Positions 7,100 to 11,195 of a stretch of 21,330 nt of DNA are shown here, piece after piece (within the stretch, counting starts at the first letter, position 1; every line of letters starts with the position of its first letter). The position numbers were made by a program, and so were the translations under genes. The stretch lies in the IMG/VR virus record IMGVR_UViG_3300037071_001253, positions 1 to 21,330 of that record; one strand, 5' to 3'. The DNA is from a virus. Under the pieces are notes generated by a model that did no database searches, was not told where the DNA came from, and saw only the letters and a list, made by a program, of their open reading frames with translations.

Positions 7100-7453
7100 C
7101 TACTCCTTGACAGGATCTTTTACTTCCTCTGTCTCTACTTCATCTTCATATTCAATATCATCTTCCTCGTCGTCATCTTCACCTTCTTCTACGACTTCTT
7201 CTTCATCACCTTCTTCATCCTCATCACCTTCCTCACCTTCTTCATCCATCAACTTCATATCTTCCTCATCGAGCAACTTACGCAGCTTGCCATAGAATTG
7301 CTCAGTCGTGGAAGATTCATCGAACGCTACTTCTTCGAGGTCTGCATCAATCGAATCAAGAAGATCATCGACACCTTTCTTTATCTTCGCAAGATCAGCC
7401 GATTCCCAGTTGATGAGATCAATTGCAGCTTTCACCGCTGTAAGGCTTGACAT
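7100..7453 (-). CDS. Protein with long acidic C-terminal tail
   Basis: The 117-residue product has a helical N-terminal part (residues 1-60) and a tail from about 62 to 112 made almost wholly of Glu and Asp. Such tails mimic DNA phosphates or bind basic proteins and are found in DNA-mimic inhibitors and ssDNA-binding-protein tips. Either role is possible, but neither is shown. The start is a TAATG overlap with the upstream gene, with GGGAG before it. The coding strand here is highly repetitive (GAA/GAG/GAT), which explains a spurious Ser-rich open frame on the opposite strand. Confidence 0.65.
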   Translation of the reverse strand: MSSLTAVKAAIDLINWESADLAKIKKGVDDLLDSIDADLEEVAFDESSTTEQFYGKLRKLLDEEDMKLMDEEGEEGDEDEEGDEEEVVEEGEDDDEEDDIEYEDEVETEEVKDPVKE

Positions 7454-7683
7454 TATAGCTCCCTTAAGTATTTAAGTGTGTTGGGGTGAGAGGTTAACGG
7501 CTTCAAGAAAAATACATTACGATCGTCCAGTACATGAATGTAAGCTGGCTTGCGATCCGTACTGCGCCAAACTTCAATGCGTGTGCGCGTAGTAGAATCA
7601 TTGTACGTTGCTTGATACTTGAATCCATACGCTTTGAGTAGCGCGTAGGCTTGCACAATGTCGTAGACTTTGGCGGATGCCAT
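7453..7683 (-). CDS. Unknown small protein, 76 aa
   Basis: Not recognised. The order is helix (VYDIVQAYALLKAYGF), strand (RTRIEVWRS), strand (AYIHVLDDRNVFFL) and C-terminal helix, a compact alpha/beta domain. Both ends are TAATG junctions: it starts on the stop of the 58-aa membrane protein and its stop carries the ATG of the acidic-tail gene. This tight coupling supports it as a real gene. Confidence 0.6.
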   Translation of the reverse strand: MASAKVYDIVQAYALLKAYGFKYQATYNDSTTRTRIEVWRSTDRKPAYIHVLDDRNVFFLKPLTSHPNTLKYLREL

Positions 7684-7859
7684 TATTTCATCCTCATGGT
7701 GTAATCTCTGGTACTTAGAGTCTTAGCAATACTCTTAAGCATCAAGAATCTTACAAATGAAGTGATGATAGAAGCAAAGAATATGAGTGTGAAGATTACC
7801 CTTACTTCAATGGGTAACTCATTCCACATCACTTGTGCTGCTTGCCATAGCTCTTTCAT
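7683..7859 (-). CDS. Single-span membrane miniprotein, 58 aa
   Basis: Read directly from the sequence. It starts at the ATG at 7859, which overlaps the upstream stop as ATGA with AGGA 6 nt before it, and ends in a TAA that carries the next ATG. One hydrophobic segment (VRVIFTLIFFASIITSFV, about 19-36) is flanked by an acidic, Trp-containing N-terminus and a Lys/Arg-rich C-terminus (RFLMLKSIAK). By the positive-inside rule the C-terminus should be cytoplasmic. No family is recognised. Confidence 0.65.
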   Translation of the reverse strand: MKELWQAAQVMWNELPIEVRVIFTLIFFASIITSFVRFLMLKSIAKTLSTRDYTMRMK

Positions 7860-8185
7860 GCGTTATCCTGTAGGATTTCATATTGTGGAACAGGAATTTC
7901 ACGCACTTCCATGATACGATAGTTGTGATGCGATGGACGATAGTGCTTGTTCTCTGCGAATCTGCCATAAAAATGAAGCGCGACAGTGCAGTTAGCAAAC
8001 TTGGTAGCTTGCGAAATATCATCGACCCACTTATATTCTTGTGGCTGTCCAGCAAGAAATACCGGCGAACGCATTGATTGATTTTCATAAGCAAGTACAA
8101 ACATGGTATGGACTCCTAGCTTAACATCGTAGATACCAGTGCGTTCGTAGAATTCTTCTAGTGTATTGCAGAATGGATTAGACAT
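7856..8185 (-). CDS. Unknown protein, 109 aa, starting at the 3' end of tRNA-Lys
   Basis: Not recognised. The frame reaches an ATG at 8194 inside the tRNA acceptor stem. The ATG at 8185 is preferred because it lies just past the tRNA and has GGAG 4 nt upstream, supplied by the tRNA acceptor strand itself. The protein looks like a small alpha/beta domain: YDVKLGVHTMFVLAYENQ, then VALHFYGRFAENKHY, then IMEVREIPVPQYEIL. It ends with ATGA onto the membrane miniprotein. The ribosome site inside a tRNA is the notable feature here. Confidence 0.6.
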   Translation of the reverse strand: MSNPFCNTLEEFYERTGIYDVKLGVHTMFVLAYENQSMRSPVFLAGQPQEYKWVDDISQATKFANCTVALHFYGRFAENKHYRPSHHNYRIMEVREIPVPQYEILQDNA

Positions 8186-8186
8186 A

Positions 8187-8260
8187 TGCTCCATATTGGA
8201 ATCGAACCAATAGCCTACTGATTAAAAGTCAGTTGCTCTAGCCAATTGAGCTAATGGAGC
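8187..8260 (-). tRNA. tRNA-Lys (UUU anticodon)
   Basis: A complete 74-nt cloverleaf on the minus strand. It has a 7-bp acceptor stem (GCTCCAT/ATGGAGC), a D stem GCTC/GAGC, an anticodon stem ACTGA/TCAGT with loop CTTTTAA (anticodon TTT), a 5-nt variable loop, a T stem ATTGG/CCAAT with loop TTCGATT, and discriminator A. No CCA is encoded. It lies downstream of tRNA-Gln in the same transcript, and its 3' end touches the next gene. Confidence 0.97.
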
Positions 8261-8369
8261 GAAATGGGTTGGTTATATATCCTATCCGTGCCCGGAAGCT
8301 TTCTGTGGCTATGCGGTTTCCGTTTATGGCTAGCTCTTCCACATACTTACTTGTCAGATATATAACCAT
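8238..8369 (-). CDS. Possible 43-aa ORF between the two tRNAs
   Basis: The ATG begins on the discriminator base of tRNA-Gln and has a strong GGAGGG 5 nt upstream, inside the tRNA T-arm and acceptor. The frame ends in a TAG within tRNA-Lys. The peptide (start MVIYLTSKYVEEL) has ordinary composition. It repeats the arrangement at tRNA-Lys, where a gene also starts at the tRNA 3' end with its ribosome site in the tRNA. Against it, the stretch can equally be read as a structured RNA spacer, and the length is short. Confidence 0.25.
   Translation of the reverse strand: MVIYLTSKYVEELAINGNRIATESFRARIGYITNPFRSISSIG
8271..8367 (-). ncRNA. Structured segment A between tRNA-Gln and tRNA-Lys
   Basis: A perfect 11-bp inverted repeat (GGTTATATATC at 8271-8281 and its complement at 8357-8367) closes a 97-nt segment. 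Inside are a second pair (GGAAG 8294-8298 with CTTCC 8336-8340) and a small CGG-TTT-CCG hairpin (8314-8322). No T-arm can be fitted, so it is not a canonical tRNA. It may be a processing spacer or an independent RNA. A short ORF overlaps it. Confidence 0.35.
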
Positions 8370-8440
8370 TGCATCCCTCCGATTCGAACGGAGATTACTG
8401 TGATCCAAAGTCACAGGACTTGCCATTAGTCGAGGATGCA
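8369..8440 (-). tRNA. tRNA-Gln (UUG anticodon)
   Basis: A complete 72-nt cloverleaf on the minus strand. The acceptor stem is TGCATCC/GGATGCA, the D stem GACT/AGTC, the anticodon stem TGTGA/TCACA with loop CTTTGGA (anticodon TTG), and the T stem CTCCG/CGGAG with loop TTCGAAT. The discriminator is A and no CCA is encoded. The normal glutamine anticodon and the absence of in-frame stops in neighbouring genes indicate the standard genetic code. Confidence 0.97.
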
Positions 8441-8442
8441 GT

Positions 8443-8535
8443 TGCTACAATTAGGAGTCTTAAGTTGCTGTGCTAGCATAGCCACAACCCAATTTTACAG
8501 GATAGCTTTCGCTAGAGCCCAACCTAATCGTAGCA
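8443..8535 (-). ncRNA. Structured segment B upstream of tRNA-Gln
   Basis: The ends (8443-8455 and 8523-8535) pair over 13 positions. The single non-Watson-Crick position is G-U only when read as minus-strand RNA, which points to a transcribed RNA structure in the tRNA direction. Inside, on the minus strand, are TAGC-GAAA-GCTA (a GNRA tetraloop hairpin) and a GCTA-TGC-TAGC hairpin. No open frame of note lies here and no tRNA fold fits. It could be a phage small RNA, a ribozyme-like element or a leader element of the tRNA transcript. Confidence 0.4.
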
Positions 8536-8542
8536 TTAACTA

Positions 8543-8609
8543 GCAACGGATAAGGACTTCATGCTGGGATAATTCGCCATTGGATAACCCAACACTTTCG
8601 ACCCGTTGC
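8543..8609 (-). ncRNA. Structured segment C after the 88-aa gene
   Basis: A 67-nt stretch is closed by a perfect 7-bp inverted repeat (8543-8549 and 8603-8609) that abuts the stop codon of the upstream gene. On the minus strand it contains a TTGG-GTTAT-CCAA hairpin. The plus strand has three GGATAA copies (8548, 8567, 8582). There is no T-tract, so it is not a normal terminator. It is possibly an RNA-processing signal ahead of the tRNAs. Confidence 0.25.
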
Positions 8610-8876
8610 TTACGGCGGTGGAGCAGGTGGAGTCCAATCATCAATTACATCTTCTTGTGATTCGAGGACTTCAAAATTCTTGAACTCCTCACCCTTCGCA
8701 AGAAAAGCGTAATTGCCAAACGTCTTTGTACGTCCACCAAAATGCAGATCATCAGCTGCATCCAGAACTCCAACTTCCTCTAGAGCATCAGTAACTCTGT
8801 CAATCGACAGTCCTGCAAGCTCTAGATCCAAATACGCCAACACCAAATTTACAACTTTCGCTGAGACTTGAATCAT
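8610..8876 (-). CDS. Unknown protein, 88 aa
   Basis: Not recognised. The N-terminal 40 residues are predicted helical (VVNLVLAYLDLELAG, then VTDALEEVGVL). The middle contains HFGGRTKTFGNYAFLAKGEEF, and the tail is proline-rich (WTPPAPPP). The protein is acidic. A strong GGAGG lies 6 nt before the ATG, which follows the upstream stop by one base. It is the last protein gene before the tRNA region. Confidence 0.62.
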   Translation of the reverse strand: MIQVSAKVVNLVLAYLDLELAGLSIDRVTDALEEVGVLDAADDLHFGGRTKTFGNYAFLAKGEEFKNFEVLESQEDVIDDWTPPAPPP

Positions 8877-8877
8877 T

Positions 8878-9051
8878 TTAAGCCTCCTTCACAACTCCGG
8901 TCGGCGCGTCAAGCGGAACGCCCAACGCATTCATTTCCTCAACTGCCCACTTCTTCAACGTATCAGCGGAAGCCTTGTCAGTACGCATCAGCGCGCTCAT
9001 TTCGGCGAGCGAGCAAGCACCACTCTTAACGATGTAAGAAAGCGCGGTCAT
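8878..9051 (-). CDS. Small helical protein, 57 aa
   Basis: Read directly: ATG at 9051, TAA at 8878-8880. The product (start MTALSYIVKSGACSLAEMSAL) looks like two or three helices with an Ala/Leu/Met pattern typical of small DNA-binding or chaperone-like domains, but no family is recognised. AAGGA stands about 8 nt before the start within the end of the upstream gene, and its own stop overlaps the strong GGAGG of the next gene. Placement in the operon supports it. Confidence 0.6.
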   Translation of the reverse strand: MTALSYIVKSGACSLAEMSALMRTDKASADTLKKWAVEEMNALGVPLDAPTGVVKEA

Positions 9052-9053
9052 TA

Positions 9054-9428
9054 TTATGTATCCTTTTCTTGTGAGACTTCGGGTGCATTAATAATTGATT
9101 CTGGCTTAACTGATCCCGGCAAGTAACCACCACGCGGCATAAAGATTAGACAGCCGTGCGTATCATCACGACCACAATACTGGTATTCTTTGTAGAGCAA
9201 ACCCTCTTTCACCAATACATCTGTAATTTCATTGGCGGGGAGCGTATCCCAAGGTACGTTTGTGTACTTCTTTACTAGCTTGCTAACGTATCCTATCGAG
9301 ATGTTTTTCTGCATGAACTCTACAACCTTCCTAACAAACTCTTCGTTTTCTTCCTGTAGTATTCTAGTGAGGTCAACGTATTGTTGGAACGCTGTCATAT
9401 GGTCCCCCATGACCCCAAGGTAACACAT
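9054..9428 (-). CDS. Unknown protein, 124 aa, winged-helix-like
   Basis: Not recognised. Residues about 25-85 could form helices followed by a short beta wing (FVRKVVEFMQKN, YVSKLVKKYTNVPWDTLPANEITDVLVKEGLLY), which is the feel of a small winged-helix domain. Three ATGs lie close together (9428, 9410, 9398). The first has AAGGG 6 nt upstream and is kept; the third has GGGGGA and is the main alternative. A TTGACA hexamer lies at 9436-9441 on this strand, but no -10 follows it. Confidence 0.58.
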   Translation of the reverse strand: MCYLGVMGDHMTAFQQYVDLTRILQEENEEFVRKVVEFMQKNISIGYVSKLVKKYTNVPWDTLPANEITDVLVKEGLLYKEYQYCGRDDTHGCLIFMPRGGYLPGSVKPESIINAPEVSQEKDT

Positions 9429-9459
9429 TGCCTTCCCTTTGTCAAGCCCCCCTCCTATA

Positions 9460-9903
9460 TTAAAGTGGCCGAATCATATCTTTGAAGTGCAGTGTACGGT
9501 AGTTATGGTGTATGTCGCTGAGAAGATTCTGAGCCTTCTCTGAATACTCTGGACTGTACATAAGATATTCCAGATTATCCATTTCATTCATGTTGAACAT
9601 CCTACGGATATCACGCACTGCATCGTTGTAACCCATGTCACGAATCTTCCTACGTTCTGCTATAGCAAGTGATCGTTCGTATTCTTCTCGTCGTCCAAGC
9701 CTAGGCTTGTCATAACTTCTGGCGTAGTGAGGAAAGCGGAGATAAAAAGTAAGCTCACGATACAGTCGAACCACCCAATTAACAGGTACAATCCATGCAA
9801 TCCGCCTGCCTGTATCAAAGTCATGATATGCTAGTCCCATGTACGGCGGAATAGATTCACCTTCACGAATGTATGCTTTGAGTTTAAGCTTTTCGGTAAT
9901 CAT
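9460..9903 (-). CDS. Unknown basic protein, 147 aa
   Basis: Not recognised. The protein is rich in Arg, Tyr and Trp. An N-terminal beta region (LKAYIREGESIPPYMGLAYHD, then RRIAWIVPVNWVVRLYREL) is followed by charged helices (YERSLAIAERRKIRDMGYND) and a Tyr-rich end. The ATG overlaps the stop of the 24-aa membrane peptide (ATGA), with AAGAAAG before it. Confidence 0.6.
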   Translation of the reverse strand: MITEKLKLKAYIREGESIPPYMGLAYHDFDTGRRIAWIVPVNWVVRLYRELTFYLRFPHYARSYDKPRLGRREEYERSLAIAERRKIRDMGYNDAVRDIRRMFNMNEMDNLEYLMYSPEYSEKAQNLLSDIHHNYRTLHFKDMIRPL

Positions 9904-9974
9904 TGCATTTCTTTCTTAGGCTTGTAGCCTAAAGCTACTAGAATTATAATGTAGATTATCCAGTTCGTTTCCAT
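9900..9974 (-). CDS. Membrane micropeptide, 24 aa
   Basis: The ATG at 9974 overlaps the upstream stop as TAATG. The frame codes for METNWIIYIIILVALGYKPK plus four residues and stops in an ATGA overlap with the next gene. A single hydrophobic core (residues 5-17) with Lys residues at the end fits a one-pass membrane peptide, C-terminus inside. It fills an otherwise empty gap exactly and is coupled on both sides, which is why it is called despite its size. Confidence 0.5.
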   Translation of the reverse strand: METNWIIYIIILVALGYKPKKEMQ

Positions 9975-10195
9975 TATTGAAAGTGTCTCCCCTCAGCAAA
10001 TGTATAATCAACTTCACTGAAGGATTCACGCTCAGGTTGTGGCTTGCGTGGTGATACGATGATTAACTTCTCTACTTCTGAGAATGGGATGTTGCAATTC
10101 CAACAACGGTGTGAGCGGTAGAAATCATGTCCACGTTCGGCGCATTGGCGCTTGATTGCTTCGTTTAGTGTTTCACCTTCGCGTTGGAAAATCAT
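9974..10195 (-). CDS. Small zinc-finger-like protein, 73 aa
   Basis: C18, H23, C31 and C34 (RQCAERGHDFYRSHRCWNC) could bind one zinc ion, and the spacing resembles short zinc ribbons seen in many phage orphan genes. The rest is a charged helix and an acidic C-terminus. A strong GAGGAG precedes the ATG, and both junctions are TAATG overlaps. A nucleic-acid or protein-binding role is inference only. Confidence 0.62.
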   Translation of the reverse strand: MIFQREGETLNEAIKRQCAERGHDFYRSHRCWNCNIPFSEVEKLIIVSPRKPQPERESFSEVDYTFAEGRHFQ

Positions 10196-10368
10196 TATTT
10201 AATCTCCTCTACTCTAGCGGTACAATTCTCATGTTCCTCTTTATTGAGCATAGCATGTGCAGCTTCACTTGCAATTCTTTCTGATGCAGCTTCCATCGTA
10301 AACGAGAACCAATCAATCCATTCGTGATTGCTTCCCATATACATGAATGTAACTTTATACTTTTTCAC
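10195..10368 (-). CDS. Small protein with GTG start, 57 aa
   Basis: The gene begins with GTG at 10368, which overlaps the upstream stop as GTGA and has GAGGA 7 nt upstream. It ends in a TAA carrying the next ATG. The product begins with a beta segment (KKYKVTFMYMGSNHEWIDWF), followed by a long amphipathic helix (MEAASERIASEAAHAMLN) and a charged tail. The start choice is well supported by spacing. Not recognised. Confidence 0.6.
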   Translation of the reverse strand: MKKYKVTFMYMGSNHEWIDWFSFTMEAASERIASEAAHAMLNKEEHENCTARVEEIK

Positions 10369-10544
10369 TTGCGGTTCCTCTTTCTTGCAAGCTTCGCAGC
10401 CTTAGACTTCTTATTGCGCTTGCGTTGTCCAGTAGTGTATGCACTAAGAATCTTCTTCTCAGTGTCCTTCCCTACCTTTGCACCTTTCATTACCGCATCA
10501 ACCATCATGTTCAACGTGGCTAGTGAATGAGGTTTGGCGGGCAT
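10365..10544 (-). CDS. Small highly basic protein, 59 aa
   Basis: The frame runs further upstream, but the ATG at 10544 (MPAKPHSLATLNMMVDAVMKG) has GAGGG 8 nt upstream and follows the previous stop by one base, so it is chosen. The C-terminal third is a Lys/Arg cluster (RKRNKKSKAAKLARKRNRK), which should bind nucleic acid or act as an RNA-binding arm. The N-terminus has an amphipathic helix. No family is recognised. Confidence 0.62.
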   Translation of the reverse strand: MPAKPHSLATLNMMVDAVMKGAKVGKDTEKKILSAYTTGQRKRNKKSKAAKLARKRNRK

Positions 10545-10545
10545 T

Positions 10546-10773
10546 CTAATGTCCCTCTGTGAGTGGAACATCCATTGTCTTACGCGGACGCTGAGGATTC
10601 TTGATGTAATATTCATCAATCGCTTCGAGCACAACATCAAGCACACTGTGCTTGTAGATTACAGTATCAACTTCCTTGAGCGTATCATGCGCCCACCAAT
10701 ATTCACCATCGTAGTGAAGTATCACGTCTCGATTATGGAAAGCGCGCTTCATCCTCTCGACTAGTCTCGACAT
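10546..10773 (-). CDS. Unknown protein, 75 aa
   Basis: Not recognised. It is a compact alpha/beta protein: a basic N-terminal helix (RLVERMKRAFHN), a strand with aromatics (VILHYDGEYWWAHDT), and a helix (VLDVVLEAIDEYYIK). GGGAGAACGGAGA precedes the ATG, and the start overlaps the upstream gene by 13 bp. Confidence 0.6.
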   Translation of the reverse strand: MSRLVERMKRAFHNRDVILHYDGEYWWAHDTLKEVDTVIYKHSVLDVVLEAIDEYYIKNPQRPRKTMDVPLTEGH

Positions 10774-11018
10774 TCTCCGTTCTCCCTCATAGTTTGATGA
10801 ACTGCGTTTAGCTTCTCAAGTAGTGTAGCAATCGCAACTCGATGATCGTATGCGCTTGTGTACCTATCGGTTAGCATCTTAACACCTTGCTCAAACATGG
10901 GTGTATTTTCGATTACTAAACCCATAGCTGCGCCAAGCGCATACGTGTTCGTAATCATTTCGTCGTGCGTGATTTCTAGAAAGTATCTTTGCTCAGGTCG
11001 CGGCTCATCATTGTCCAT
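10761..11018 (-). CDS. Unknown helical protein, 85 aa
   Basis: The frame is open to a TTG at 11051, but the ATG at 11018 has GAGG close upstream and keeps the overlap with the 35-aa membrane gene to 11 bp. The protein (start MDNDEPRPEQRYFLEITHDE) is acidic and mostly helical, with a Gly/Ala-rich segment (YALGAAMGLVIE) and a C-terminal coiled-coil-like helix. No family is recognised. Confidence 0.58.
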   Translation of the reverse strand: MDNDEPRPEQRYFLEITHDEMITNTYALGAAMGLVIENTPMFEQGVKMLTDRYTSAYDHRVAIATLLEKLNAVHQTMRENGECRD

Positions 11019-11115
11019 GTGTCCTCGCCCAATTTGCGAAGTAGAATACAATGATGATTAATATAATGTCAGCTAAGAAAGCTAACCCAATTACAATCTT
11101 ATCTTGCTTTGTCAT
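11008..11115 (-). CDS. Membrane miniprotein, 35 aa
   Basis: The ATG at 11115 overlaps the stop of the 27-aa gene (ATGA) and has GGGAG 6 nt before it. The peptide reads MTKQDKIVIGLAFLADIILI followed by a hydrophobic run ending in ANWARTHGQ. One transmembrane helix spans about residues 7-27, interrupted by an Asp at position 16. The charged N-terminus (KQDK) and RTHGQ end flank it. An acidic residue inside a membrane helix is unusual and suggests oligomerisation or pore behaviour, but this is speculation. Confidence 0.55.
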   Translation of the reverse strand: MTKQDKIVIGLAFLADIILIIIVFYFANWARTHGQ

Positions 11116-11195
11116 TTGCGACTCCCGATGTATTGGAATAATGCCCATATCGCATAGAGGAAAAGCGCGAAGATGATTTCTCCCCATGTGTTCAT
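11112..11195 (-). CDS. Membrane micropeptide, 27 aa
   Basis: The ATG at 11195 overlaps the helicase stop (ATGA) with TGAGG 5 nt before it, and the TGA overlaps the next ATG. The peptide (MNTWGEIIFALFLYAIWALF then QYIGSRK) is a single hydrophobic helix rich in aromatic residues with a basic end. Three coupled genes in a row (27, 35 and 85 aa) follow the helicase in this way. Confidence 0.55.
   Translation of the reverse strand: MNTWGEIIFALFLYAIWALFQYIGSRK

Noticed and set aside
6879-7295. A plus-strand frame coding for a Ser/Pro-rich protein.
   Set aside because: It is the reverse complement of the Glu/Asp-rich tail and the TSCPD-like gene; the repeats produce the Ser runs.
8238-8426. A 62-codon frame across tRNA-Gln and most of tRNA-Lys.
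   Set aside because: Its first 19 codons read the tRNA-Gln sequence itself. Only the inner 43-codon part with a ribosome site is kept, at low confidence.
9436-9441. TTGACA on the minus strand before the 124-aa gene, considered as a -35 box.
   Set aside because: No acceptable -10 hexamer lies 16-18 bp downstream, and the spacer would run into the gene start.
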